The position numbers and the translations under genes are program-made. Of a DNA stretch of 62,000 nt, positions 21,352 through 33,266 are shown in pieces. Source of the stretch: Adiantum capillus-veneris (lineage: Eukaryota; Streptophyta; Polypodiopsida; Polypodiales; Pteridaceae). Under the pieces are notes generated by a model. It ran no database searches, was not told the origin of the DNA, and saw only the letters and a program-made list of their open reading frames with translations. The DNA lies in assembly GCA_014529385.2 (NCBI GenBank), contig CM043945.1, forward strand, positions 96,016,612 to 96,078,611. Reading direction: 5' to 3'. The stretch's first letter is position 1; each line of letters starts with the position of its first letter.

Positions 21352-21489
21352 GACTGTTGCCACCTCACATGGCGTTCCCCCGCATTTCAGTTTCCCCAAG
21401 CTCTTTGCTTCTTCTCTTTGTGGATGAGTTGTAAAGAAGGTGTAATTTTTAAACTCTTAAGAAGATCCTTATGCCTTGATCTATGTATA

Positions 21490-22617
21490 AGTCATCTATA
21501 AGTCCATTGATGTAACTCTAATAGGATATTGACTCTATCTTTCCCTCCCCCATTTTTGGTGTGCTTAAAGTAACCTATTCTTTCCATGTAGTGGGTCTTT
21601 TCCATGCCTTGTGTGGACCATATTGACAATGAGCCATATGTTTTGGCAAAATATGGACCATGGTTGAACAATATGTGTTTCATTGGAATAAAACAAAATG
21701 GTGAGTAGAGTAAGGATATATGGAGCATATGTTGTTTGCATATGGAACATGCTAGCTCACCATGTAATGAGTGATATGTTGCCCATCCCACCCTACCAAG
21801 TATGCCTTCTTCTAATTTGACAAGGCTGCTTAAAATGATGTGATCTGACTTTTGTCCCATGAATGCTGCTCAACGTAGTGGAGGATTTTATCAAGTGATT
21901 TTCACACGTTTGCCTTGTGATTTTGGATTGCCCCACCACTAGCATTGTCTTTAATCACTCTATGTAACTATTTTCATTTGTTGAATATGTTTCTCTTCTC
22001 CTCTCCACCAGACTCTTTAAGGCTAAACCCAAGAAACCTTCTGGCCTTCGATCGCCTATCGATGCTTTCCTTGGAACCTTGTAACGACCTTGAGACATCT
22101 TAGGGTCCTCTTTGATTTTGACATCGCCTCCATGCAAACCAATGTTTGGGAGCACTTCCTCTAATGCTTTAATGACTCTTTTTGACTCACTCACTGGCTT
22201 TAAGGTTCATGCAAAACATATGTACAAATGGACCATTTTTCCAATTATTATGCAGAGTGCATGGAGTGTACAAACGTGAACTCTACATAGAGGAATATCA
22301 AACATTGGCCGAAAAGATTTACCTCAAAGATGTCCATTGGTATCTCTACTCCATTGCACACTCTCAAGAGATTGTGCATCGGTGATATCCGCATAAACAT
22401 GGATTTGCCACAGATGCACCGTGTGTTATGTTGTATATGCACTTAAGAGTCTTTAAGTCACCTGCCATGGGCCATTTGACTTTGTAGTCACCAAATCCTT
22501 CACTGAAAGCACACCTCCGTTTCTTTGCTCTCTAATGATAGAAGGAATCTCGGTTTGACTAAAAATCCAATGGAGGATTTCAAATCTTCTTTATCGACTT
22601 GTTGTAAAACAAGGAAC
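21490..22617 (-). pseudogene. Transposase-like gene I, C-terminal half
   Basis: Minus-strand frames give GDYKVKWPMAGDLKTLKC, then NITHGASVANPCLCG (a Cys pair), then a long stretch with CRVHVCTLHALCIIIGKM, a TGA at a likely Trp, VIKALEEVLPNIGLHGGDV and KIKEDPKMSQGRYKVP. A last part has FAKTYGSLSIWSTQGMEKTH and a helical end near 21,490. The AGDLK Asp and the Glu of QGMEK are good candidates for two members of a DDE triad. The arrangement resembles transposase-like proteins I recall from non-flowering plants and invertebrates. Several frameshifts and stops make it a pseudogene. The coding resumes across the LTR element inserted at 22,623-26,669. Confidence 0.55.
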
Positions 22618-22622
22618 ATAAA

Positions 22623-22799
22623 TGTCAGGACAAGGGTCCTATGGGGCAAGGCCCAACCTATGGGGTCAGGGACCTAGGCCAAGGGCCTAGACTGGACCAG
22701 TGTGGACTGGGGATCCACTTAGGGCAAGAGCTAGGAGCTAGGCCTATATAAAGGGCGGTAGGGAGGAGGATCCTACGTCTGAGTTCCCTAGGTCTTACA
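22623..22799 (+). repeat. 5' LTR of the 4-kb element
   Basis: The LTR starts TGTCAGGACAAGGG and ends GGTCTTACA. It contains CCTATATAAAGGGCGG, a good TATA box, about 55 bases before its end. It differs from the 3' LTR at only a handful of positions, so the insertion is fairly young compared with its surroundings. Confidence 0.9.
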
Positions 22800-22864
22800 T
22801 TGGTATCAAAGCTCAGGGGGAAGGGGGAGGAAGAAGAAGGAAGGGCGAGCACTTCTTGCCATGG

Positions 22865-22867
<3 letters not shown>

Positions 22868-22953
<86 letters not shown>
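22868..22953. repeat. (CT)n microsatellite, about 85 bp
   Basis: A nearly uninterrupted CT run follows the LTR leader. The long Ser/Leu and Arg/Glu open frames across it are repeat translations. Confidence 0.95.
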
Positions 22954-22956
<3 letters not shown>

Positions 22957-25900
22957 TGGGCTTGAAGCTTGTGGAAGCCGTGGGCATGGCCCCTTGAAGG
23001 GAAAGCCGTGTGACGAAGGTTTCGGGTGCAACTGTGTGGGAGCAACCCCTTTCACTGCAATTCTCCCGTGTGAAGAGGAGGCAGAGTACGCGAGAACATC
23101 CCCTTAGATGCACCCGTTTGGGATTAGCTACCTGCACCAAATAGGTTGGAAATTACCCCAACATAATCGGCCTAGGGAGAATTGCATGTTTTGTCACTAC
23201 GCTGTGAGCAAAGCCGGCATGCAGAGGGCGCCATCATCCTCCCCATCCCTCGTCTACGCCTTGTTCACTGCAGCAACAATTTTTCCTTCAAATTTTAGGG
23301 TGGGCACCCCAATTAGGAGACTTAGCCCACAATAAAGATTCACAGGTTGGTAGTTTGCAAGTTCGACAAGGTCGAGGCCTATGACAGCGATGACACGGTC
23401 ATTATGTCAAGGATTTTTTTGAATAAGCATGCAAGGCATGCGGACCATTCCGGCACAGACACCTCAACAATAAGCCCTGGCAAGGTCGTCTTGGCATGGT
23501 CCCAAAATCGGCAAGAATCTCATGAGCGTCTCTACAAGTGGATTCAAGGACTATTAACCGCTTGACTTGGGGATTGGAAACTGGCAAGACTACAAGCCAA
23601 GATTTAGGGATGAATTTTCTCGTGGCCAAGTGGCCGATAAGGCAAGTTGAAGTACACACTTCCTAAGGTTCTCGTCTTGATTGAAACTCCTTCAAATTTT
23701 ATGACAATAAGGCCAGTGGGTACGACTCTCTTATCAGGTACGCAATTACGCTTCCGCTATCACACTCACAACTCTGTCAAGGACGGACTAAGGATGGACG
23801 AGCGGGCAAAGTGCCAATGCTAAGTCATCCTCATACAATCACGACCCCTGTATGGTAGGTGGATCGTAATGAGTTTTTTGTTCTTCGGTTACCTCTCTTG
23901 ATGAGAGAGTTATACCGAAAAACTATGGAATGCTTAAACGATAAGTTGCAATTTAGGCATAAGATGCGTAAGAGCACATAGCTTGGGTACACACTCTAAA
24001 ACCTTAAGGAAAGTTCCTCAGCCCAGCATGCTCTTATTCTCTTTCTCTCAGCTAGAAATTGGGCAAGATTCCATCCACATTAGTCTTCATCGGTTCGACG
24101 ATTGAACACTAATTGCCATGAGGGCTATTAGCCACACACACTGGCTAAGAGCCATTGTTAAATCTAGGATAAGACCCAATTGTTGGTATTCCTTGGATGA
24201 TTGTTCTCAAGATCGAACGACTCTACCCAGTGGAGTACACATTGATGTTAATTGACAACGAAGAGTCCTATCATCATGGATGTTTAGAGTATCATTTTGC
24301 ACTACATGTTTTCAGTACGGTGCTCAAGTTGAGTTTTTGATAACCTTAAACTCCCATCAGCTGATCTCCACCACGGAGTATAGATGCATCAATAGGTGGA
24401 GACAGCATGGCTGTCCATAAGAGCTAGCCATTTCACTTGTGTGGATATCCGGCTCCCTCTATAGAACTACAGATTTCCTATGGACATACTGTTTTGGGGT
24501 AAGACCCGGCGGGTAATTGCTAAATCTCCCCATAGGCATTGAGGATCATAGTTTGATCTATTCTTGTTATACTTTCAAGGAAAGAATTCCATAATCTACC
24601 ACGTGGTAGCGGAAAGATTCAACTTTTCAAGTTGATTCTCATCATTTTGTACACGGTTAACTAGGTTGGTTATCGTTACCTGCTAGTTGAGCAGTTTCTA
24701 CAAAGGGTCTTACCAAGGGGTTTGACTACGTAGATTCTACCCAACGGGTTTGGATTGCGAAGGCAACACCAAGGGTTTCTAGTGCATTGTTGCTTGGTTT
24801 TTTCACAAGGGGGAGTACAATACGGGTAACTGACCTTTCAGTTCAATCCCCAGGGCCATGCCAAGGGCATGTCGAAACAATTATTTTGGGCCGTAGTGTC
24901 CAAAGTACATTACGCTGTTATGAATCCACTTATAGGATTCAATTTGGCACATGTTGTCACATGGGATACAACATGGTCTAGGAACTCAAGGAGTTCGGTT
25001 TAGCCAATGTGGAGCAATGAATGAGGGTCCCTCTCACTCTTGTCGTAAAGTGTTTAGAGCTACCTCCACACACAAGTACATCTTGTACTTGTAGGATGTT
25101 CTTTTTCAGACATCCTTAGTTGAGACATATTCCACATGTGGCGAATATGAGTCTCTGGGGCTGACACTGGTGCCCCCTATTTCAAATATGTGTCACGACA
25201 AAGTCCCTAAGTGCTGTTCAAATTTGTTTTCTAGACCATTTTCAGCACGACGTATCAGGAGCAATTTTAGTGGGGCCAAAAATTGTCGAATACTTACAAT
25301 GACTTGGTCAACTACAAGTATTGCTAAACAAAATTACAGAGGGTTGTTTATACATATAGCAAGGCTATAAGTTGTTAATGAAAAAGTTTCATTGTCTGTA
25401 CCTAGAAGTGATCAATGTTTCACCTTCTATTGTGATTCAGATGTTTCAGCAAGGCTTGCAAAAGATTGCAACTAAAAGTATTTAGTTTCTTTTTAGAGCT
25501 ATTTACATTCCTTTTAATGCGTGCTAGGCGCATCACATTTTCCATAAGTATTGGCAAAGATCATTATGGATATACAATTTCGGGTTTGTTTTTGCTAAAT
25601 GCATGCACACTAGGTGTTATGGGCCCTAATGTTTAGCAAAGGCTGATTTGGAACGGCATGCATATTCCTTAAGTTGGTGCTTATGAAGCATTTTTCACTC
25701 TAAGTGCAATATCTCTAGGAGAACTACTTTTGGGTCTACTAATCACCAATAGAGGTCATGGCTCGGTTTGGGCGTTTGTGGATTTTTTCAAGTTAACCAC
25801 GATGTTTATTTTGGACATTTTTGATTCCTCACCAATGTTATACACTACTGTGATTCCCCGTTTACCAGTCATCTAGGACGACTGTCTGTAAACCGTGAGA

Positions 25901-26492
25901 AAAACACATTCAGTACTGTCAGTTATCCAAGGGGATAGGCAGATTACAAAGAGTAATCTTGTGCTAAAGGATAAGCAAAGTGTGTACGTTAGCACCAAGT
26001 GATCCAATTAGTAAGCATTTATTGCTCTTCTTGGAGTTTACTTAATATCAGTTAATGCATGTGGCGACTCGGTAGTCTCTTCATGTATAAGTCAGGTTCT
26101 CAACCTTGACACTCGTTAGGGTGGGGTTGTTTACTGATGAAATTTGATAGCAAGTCAAGGACTTACACTTGGCTGATGAGTTAGGTCAGCAAGTTACTTT
26201 CACAGAAAGTGAAAAGCGGTACTCTTCAGGTACATCTTTGTCGGGATAACTCGTTTAGCATGCTTATGTGCGTTCTAAATGGAGTCTGTACACTAGATGG
26301 TTGCAAATGGACAACAATGTGGAAAATCAAGATGTTACTCTTGGTTTCATTGAACCTCCTGCTGAACCGTGTTCTGGGCAACCAAACAGCTAGATCCATG
26401 AGCGATGCCACTTGGGAAAACATTAGTGTTCTTAAGAAGAAGTTCTCCACTTTTGTTTTTGAGTACGAAAACTCTTCTTAAGGGGGGGGTAA

Positions 26493-26669
26493 TGTCAGTA
26501 CAAGGGTCCTACGGGGCAAGGCCCAACATAGGGGGTCAAGGAACTAGGCCAAGGGCCTGAACTGGACCAGTGTGGACTGGGGATCCGCTTAGGGCAAGAG
26601 CTAGGAGCTAGGCCTATATAAAGGGCGGTAGGGAGGAGGATCCTACGTCTGAGTTCCCTAGGTCTTACA
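26493..26669 (+). repeat. 3' LTR of the 4-kb element
   Basis: It is the same length (177 bp) and sequence type as the 5' LTR, starting TGTCAGTACAAGGG directly after the polypurine tract. It is followed by the target duplication ATAAA. Confidence 0.9.
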
Positions 26670-26674
26670 ATAAA

Positions 26675-28000
26675 TCCAAGAACCATACATGCAATGATGG
26701 AACCAAGTATACCTCAAATGAACCTAGCATTTGAATATTATTTTTGGATTGCACGCTGAAATATGGTGGGTCCTCTTTGGTTATTGATGGATCCAAAGCT
26801 CTTTTCATGAGGGGTAATGGTGACTCTCTCTAGCTTCCTGGTCTCCAGGACCTCGCACTCGTCGAGCTTCAAAGCAAACTTGAGAACCCCATTGCACTCC
26901 TCTTGACTCATATCAAAGAAGGGAATTGCATATCTTTGCAATGCTTCAAGATCAACAAAGAGGTTGTTATGCTTGTTATATTGTACCTCTCTCCCCCCCT
27001 TACCTATGAATGTTTCTTCAATATGGAATGGTGATCCAAGTTTCTCAAACAACTTATCATTTACGTTTCAACATGAAGCCTTTAAATGTGATGGATTTGG
27101 CAACAATGATCCTCTTTGTAATTTATTTGAGACTTTTTAGCTAATGTTTTGAAGAGAGCCATGTATCCCATCTACGAGATGCCACTCTCATCAGGTATTG
27201 CTTGCACTTCCATTGGCTCTAGTTGATTCTCCTTCATGAAGGAGGCAAGGAGCCTCCCTTTCAATTTAGCAAATTTTTTTTGAGCTATCATCTCCTCAAC
27301 TGCATGTTTTGGATCTAGACAATCGTAATGCACACCGGGATTGGAACCTACTCTAGCATTGGAACCTACTCCGGCATTGGAACCTACTCCGTTCGAGTTT
27401 GGATGTAGCAAAGACCTGCAAAGAAAACACCATGCATCATGATCAAAATAGGAAATTGTAAAGCATATATATAATACAAAAGCAGAACCAAACCTTAAGC
27501 TACCTTAAATCTTGTATTCGTTTTCCAGGCCGCCACTACCCATCTTCATGTTCTCTAAGTTACGCAGGCTCTTATTTCCTTTTTTGACTCCCAACAAGCA
27601 CGGTGTCTTTCATATGCAAACTTGTGATCTTTTTCTCAAGGCTTTGGATTGTCTCTATGTTTGATGAAATCTTCTGAGTGCATGCTTCATTAAGTTTCTT
27701 CGGCTGCATGTTCTCCATTTCTAGGAGGTTTATTTGCTTTTCCACATTCAATCCTCGCATTTCCGAATGTTCAGTGCATCCCAATAGCTCATCCTTGCTA
27801 TCGATTGTAAAATGTAAAAGGTTAGTGATATTAGCAAAGGGAGTTGGCGCATTTATTGTAGGATACTTTGGGTAAATAGACCCATCGTTCCACAAATCTA
27901 AATGATGTTCCTTTTTTGTCTTTCTAAGTTCGTTCTCCCATGGGGATAAGAAAGAGTCCTTCCTACATTTTTGCAATGGTGCGTACTCTTACAATACATC
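26675..28000 (-). pseudogene. Transposase-like gene I, N-terminal half
   Basis: From right to left the minus strand gives a helical piece (27,976-27,572; SIYPKYPTINAPTPFANIT and later Lys/Glu-rich helices), a Gly/Asn repeat piece (27,411-27,172; NGVGSNAGVGSNARVG then KHAVEEMIAQKKFAKLKGR) and a conserved-looking piece (27,052-26,738; NLFVDLEALQRYAIPFFDM, KLDECEVLETRKLERVTIT). After a frameshift comes MKRALDPSITKEDPPYFSV, running up to the LTR-element insertion. Gaps of 150-160 bases between the pieces could be introns. Together with 21,490-22,617 this forms one gene of about 2.4 kb once the inserted element is discounted. Family assignment rests on motif memory. Confidence 0.5.
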
Positions 28001-28060
28001 AACGTGAAGATGATGTGTGTCCTTTCTTTGGGTAAGTGTTGAAGAGAAGGGGTTGAGGAT

Positions 28061-28971
28061 TGTTAACTGAGTCAAACATTAGTTAACAGAAGCTGCTAAA
28101 GACGGAAGACATACGGATGCACATTGAAGATCAACACAAAGAAGGAGTGAAGATTGCAGTTACAGTCCCAAAATAGTCACGTATTGTAAATTTCCGTTTT
28201 ATTTCAAGACATTGTAATATTTTAATGTGTTACGGGCTCAATGGGAGTTCCAAGTTGTAAAGAACATGTCAGATGGTGTGCCTAGGTAGCAGATTCAGTA
28301 AGTGGTGGAGCCCTAAAGGCCTTGGGTGCCCGGACATTGCATATTTTTACCCTAGGTATATAAGGCAGTGTGTATAAGAAATTAGGGTTCTCAAGCTCAT
28401 TTGTTGAGAGCACTCTTTGGTGAGAGCTCTTGAGGTGTGTGGTTATGGAGTACTTGAGCTTCTTCTTGCTCATGAGACTTGATTAACACTAGTCAATGAT
28501 TCATTCTCTTTCGCTATGCCTCTCTCATGCTTCTTATGATTGCCTATGATGCTTATATTAGCTAGATCTTAACTAATTAGTGGTTAATCCCTCTCTAATC
28601 TTGTGTGATTGCCCTCTCTTACTTGTGTGTGCATGTAGGTTTGATTGGAGTGTGGTGCTCGATAGATCTATGTGTGTGTTCTTGCGATTAGTGTGCTCCA
28701 TGATAGGATTAGTATTGTGTATATCTTGCAATCATTCGTGTGTGTGATTGGGTTGATTAGAGGTGAAGAGAAGTGGATGTGGAGATTGCCCTTCATTGTG
28801 GCTTAGCTCCTCTATAGGCCAAGAAGCTCACCTCATAGAGTTAACCATTCATGTTGCCATGATCAGCTCACTAATCATGTGAGTGTTTCCATGCCCTAGC
28901 CGGGTAGCTCATCCCTTTGGGTTGATAATTTTGTTGGTCATTGGGGCTATACAACAATGGGACCCCCAACA
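28061..28971 (+). mobile_element. Tat/Athila-like 5' LTR with primer-binding site
   Basis: The proposed LTR starts TGTTAACTGAG and ends CCCCCAACA, with a TATA box (GGTATATAAGGCAG, about 28,356). TTTGGCGCC follows at 28,972-28,980, and TGGCGCC is the primer-binding start used by Tat/Athila Ty3/gypsy elements. The left boundary is less certain; another TGTT lies at about 28,038. No 3' LTR or pol of this element is in the window, so it is a remnant that covers or cuts the 5' end of transposase-like gene I. Confidence 0.65.
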
Positions 28972-28980
28972 TTTGGCGCC

Positions 28981-30758
28981 TTAATCGATCTTCAATGGAA
29001 AGGTAATCAAGGTGGTATTCTCAACCTCCCTAGAATCTAAAGATGTGTAGAATTGTGTAGAGACTCCACCATGATGCAATGTTATTGCAATGCAATGTTA
29101 ATGCTATGTTGCTTTGAAATTTTTTGGATTGTTTGTTTTCATGCCATTGTAATGCCGAAATTTTCCAAATTTGGTGGCGTATGAATTTGACAAGTTCAAT
29201 TGTTGATTGGTGATTGTACATTGCTAATTGGGTTCTTTATTGAGTTAATTGCATGCTTGAATGGTCAACTACAAGTGTGTGTGCACTAAAGTCAAGTGTG
29301 TGTGCATTCTAATTGAATGTATCTATGCCTAATTTTAGGTGCGTGTGCACTATTTTGCCCTTGTTTGTGCACCTAAAAATCAATGTGTGCTTAATGATTT
29401 TTCAATCGTGATGATTGATTTGTGTTGTAGTCATGCCCAACTAATGATTTGTGAAATCACATTGCAATTTTGACAAGATTAACCCTTTTGTGTACGCACC
29501 TAAAGATTGGTAAAAACTGCCAATTATTAGTGTGTGTATGCTTAATTTTAGGTGTGTGTATACTATTTTGCCATTGTTTGTGCACCTAAAAATCAATGTG
29601 TGCTTAATGATTTTTCAATTGTGATGATTGATTTGTGTTGTGGTCATGGTCAACTAAAGATTTGTCAAATCACATTGCAATTTTGACAAGGTTAACCCTT
29701 TTGTGTATGCACTTAAAGATTGGGAAAAACTACCAATTATTAGTGTGTGTGTGTGTGCGCGCCTAAAAAGGGCTTAATGTGCATGATTAATTCAATTTTT
29801 GATTGCATATTTGATGTGTGTAATGGTTAAAACAGGAATTTACACACTCCAAATACGTCAATTTTTTATCTAATTTTGCCGCAATTTTGTCGATTTAATT
29901 GCCTAGTTTGAATTTTATTGATCAAATTAATTGGCAATTGAATTGATGTTCTTTCTATGATTTTATTTGGCTGCACTAATCCCCATTGTGTGTAGAATTT
30001 CCAAAAAAAGGGTATTTTTTGGATAATTTTGGTAATTTTTGCTTAATTCCATAAAAAATTGATAACTTGCAATCTTTACGAGGTGTTTTGAATGTGTCTT
30101 TACGCTTGATTTCGAGCGCATTTCGGCTTTCGTTTGCCAAATTTTGAGCGTTTTGCTATTTTCGAGGGTCGGGTCGATGATTTTGTCCAATTTGGCATTT
30201 TCGATAAAAATTGCTATTTCTGGTGTGCTTATGCATGTTGAAAGTGTTCGATTGTGATTTTTGATGATTTTCTAAGATTTCTAGAATTTTCGGGGAATAT
30301 TTTGGATTTTTTTGGCGAATTTTTGGATTCTCGGGTGATGTTTAGCGTTTCGGCTAATTTTCGAACTAAATTCGGTTTTCTTTCGGTTCCCGAACGTGCC
30401 TTTTGGCGCATGAACTTTCTCATCGGATATATCTTCACTGTCTCTTGGGATAGTTTCCTATGACGTTAAAATAATTTTCTTCTTCTTTTTCCTCTGTCGG
30501 CCACTCTCTTTGTCTCGCTCCGCGTGAACACCACCCACACACAGTCCCTCTCTCTCTTTGTCTCTCTAACTTCCCCTTTCTCTCTCCTCTCCCAACGATT
30601 ATTAACAGCCTCTTTCTAACTCCCTCACTCTCTCTCTAAATCCCTCTTTCTCTCCCTCAAATCGCGCTCATTTACGCTCTCTCTCATCCCCCTCACACTC
30701 TCTCTCTCTCTCCTGCGTTGACAAACACTCCCACTTCTCTCTCTAGCACGTGCACCAC

Positions 30759-30801
<43 letters not shown>

Positions 30802-31050
30802 GCACGTGCACCACGTCTCTCTCTCTCTCTCTCTGTCTCTGTCTGTCTCTCTTTGTCTCTCTCTCTCTCTCTCTCCCTCTCCGTACGGCGCACCAGACTC
30901 CTTGCTGCCCGTATTAACGCACCTTGCAAGTCAACACACACACACACACTCTCTCTCTCTCGTCTCCATCCTCTGTACACGGGAACGTCGTCAACCACCA
31001 CACACACACACACACATGCGGAACGCATCCCTACACACACAATTCATTAA
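28981..31050 (+). mobile_element. Non-coding leader of the Tat-like element
   Basis: About 2 kb after the primer-binding site lacks coding frames. It holds a tandem duplication of about 220 bp (29,330-29,540 and 29,551-29,760, sharing TTTGTGCACCTAAAAATCAA), AT-rich sequence to 30,470, and then a pyrimidine-rich zone with CT and CA microsatellites (30,540-31,015) in which a short CACGTGCACCACGTCTCT segment is itself repeated. Long leaders are usual for this lineage. The right limit of the remnant is not visible. Confidence 0.45.
30755..31016. repeat. CT and CA microsatellite cluster
   Basis: Runs of (CT)n, (CTGT)n, a second (CT)n and two (CA)n runs follow one another. All open frames here are Ser/Leu, Thr/His or Arg/Glu translations of the repeats. 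Confidence 0.9.
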
Positions 31051-31679
31051 GCTACAAGAAGACATTCAAAAGAAAAAGGGACCTCTCTTTCTCTCTTTTA
31101 TGGCTGCCGAGCTTTTTGTCTTTTTCCTTTTTTTTTTGTCATTGACTTTTTATTGTATTTAAGTCATTTTGTTTCTTTTCAATTTTATTTTAATTTCATT
31201 TCATTTTGTTTTCATTCCTTTTAAATTTCATTTCATTTCAATTCAAAAATCTAGTAAAAAATTTAAAAGAGAATAAAACTCATGAAAAAATAAAAAAAAG
31301 AGTTTATTTTTTTTTAAAAAAAGAAAAAAACATAGAAAATTCACAAAAAAAAGACCATATTAGGTATTATGGTAAAAATCCCTCATTATGGGAATCTCCA
31401 AATTGACTAAATTCATGTAATTTGGGAATTTTCCATGTAAAGTGGGAAAAATGTTGATATACTTGCTGATGGGGTAGAGTGAAATCTTAAAGAATTGTGG
31501 TGTTGATACACACCAAAATTTGAGGATGCACAAAGCATGAATTTGAATAAATACTAGTAATGAAATAAAATAAAGAAAGGTCACTACAATCAAAGGTCTT
31601 GTTTACAACCATTATAGTAACAATAGAAGCTCCATATAATCTACTCCAAATTGGATGCCATGTCCAAACTTTGATCCAA

Positions 31680-32385
31680 GTGTGGTTGATAATGTGCACG
31701 AGCAAGGCCAGCTTTAACTTTTAGAGCATGCCTTTCTGGAATCTTAATCCTTGAAAATGGACCTTCTTTGGTGGGTCTCCAAGACCAAACAATCGCATCT
31801 ACAGATTCCCACATTTGCAGGTCCTTATAGTTGACATACCAAAAACCCTTCTAACAATTAGTGTAAGCTTGAGTATCTGTCATCCCACTCTTTCTTGCAC
31901 AAGGTGCCCAATATTGAATCAAAACTTTTTTGTAGTTTGGTGATGTAGGCTCGTTGTCAATGTTTGTAAAGCCATTGCAAGCCAAACTGGATAGATATCC
32001 ATGTCACTCGGAAGTAGCATAACAAAGTCACCTTGGTGCACATCAGATAGAGGGTCAAACTCTTCCCTTGGTCTATCTCGTTGAGGACCACAAAAATAAT
32101 CATTTAGCTCTTCAAGACCTAGGAATCTTTTGGCTCCTTGTTGTAAGCTCATTGTGCTGCATTGTTCATGACGAGATTCTAGCGTTTTTTGCCAAAATTG
32201 TTCGTACAAGACTCCCTCTGATATGATTGCTCTTCCAAGCTTGTCAATTACCTTAGTCCAGTAATCTATCACAGGCCTATAATATCGTGGCACACTTGAA
32301 CCATTTCTTAAATTTTGCCAAAACTTAATATAATTCTTCAACCTTGAAATCACTTCTTCATGGGCCTTGACATACTCTGCCATTG
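31680..32385 (-). pseudogene. Transposase-like gene II, C-terminal part
   Basis: A minus-strand frame (32,383-31,919) reads MAEYVKAHEEVISRLKNYIK with several aromatic residues, then DVHQGDFVMLLPSDMDIYP and VWLAMAL. After a frameshift it continues NIDNEPTSPNYKKVLIQYWA, a TAG, KGFWYVNYKDLQMWES and VDAIVWSWRPTKEG. The GDFV..PVWLA..LIQYW..W pattern resembles an SH3-like barrel (chromo, tudor or BAH-like reader) at the end of a DDE transposase family I recall from non-flowering plants. It is the tail of the gene whose catalytic part is at 40.1-42.0 kb, separated from it by an inserted chromovirus. The nonsense codon and frameshift make it dead. Confidence 0.6.
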
Positions 32386-32390
32386 GTACC

Positions 32391-33196
32391 TGTCATAAAA
32401 TAATATCTAATATCTAACCAACCCAAATGATTTTCTCATATTAAATTGATCACTTAATGTGGGAGAATAAACGGGAACAAGTGTTAAGATATAGACATGT
32501 ACTTATAGATCTATCTCAACACGGGGCTAATGGTAAAGGGGCTCAAATGAGAGATGGTCTATCAAAGAGCAAGGCTAACAAATGGAGCATAAGACCTTAG
32601 GGTTAACTTCATTGAAGACCTCCAATAATGTGTGTAAAAGTCCTTTGACCTTAGGTAAGCTAGGGCTGATAAGATTGAGGCACGGGAACCCGACCCAGCT
32701 CGAGGTGCTTGTCTTGCTTGTCATGCTTGATGACTAAGGTGCTTGAGGTGCTTGATGATTGAGGTGCTTGAGATTCTTGAGGTGCATGATGCTTGAGGTG
32801 CTTGACATGCTTGAGATGCTAGGGTTTCACTTGAGGTGAGAACCCAGCCCAAGCTTAAAGTGCTTAAGAGCCAAGCTTGTGGTGGGAACTGGGCCTATGC
32901 ACAAGGGGCTTGAGGTGTCAAAAAGTCAAATATTCAATCCCTACAAGGAGGGGGCGAGCCCTACATGAGGGGGAATGAGAGAGAACACCCACACACTCAC
33001 ATGAGGCATGCATGGTACAAAGAAAGCAAAAGGGACACTTGTCAAGTTCCTCCTCATGTTGCCCTCATGGTGTGCCTGAAGCCTATTGGTTGGCCACCCA
33101 AGGGGTCCAATAATAATTTAGGAGATTTAATTATTTGTTCTAGCATTTATCTAGCCCTCTCTCTCAAAGGGGAAAGGGGACACTTGTCTCAAGGCT
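32391..33196 (+). repeat. 5' LTR of chromovirus (3' end deleted?)
   Basis: It starts TGTCATAAAATAATATC and matches the 3' LTR (38,345-39,165) with only a few percent of differences up to CAAGGCT. After that point the two diverge, and no primer-binding site is visible before gag, so the true LTR end and primer site appear to be deleted here. Inside is a GAGGTGCTTG minisatellite (32,700-32,820). Confidence 0.75.
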
Positions 33197-33266
33197 TAAG
33201 AGGAGTGGCAACTAAGGTTTTGAATTGCCAAAGCATACACTAAGTACATACATAAATTTTGTTAAC

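Larger units (their letters stand above)
22623..26669 (+). mobile_element. Complete non-autonomous LTR element (4,047 bp)
   Basis: Two LTRs of 177 bp bound the element, which is flanked by the target duplication ATAAA (22,618-22,622 and 26,670-26,674). A primer-binding site TTGGTATCAAAGCTC follows the 5' LTR, and a polypurine tract AAGGGGGGGGTAA precedes the 3' LTR. The 3.7-kb interior has no recognisable gag, protease, reverse transcriptase or integrase, so it must rely on another element's enzymes (a LARD-type or large TRIM-like element). It interrupts transposase-like gene I between TTGGATTTAT and its continuation. A long CT microsatellite sits just inside the 5' end. Confidence 0.9.

Noticed and set aside
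22658-23140. Long Arg-Glu and Ser-Leu frames across the CT microsatellite
   Set aside because: The frames stay open only because of the dinucleotide repeat; the region is the start of a non-coding LTR element interior.
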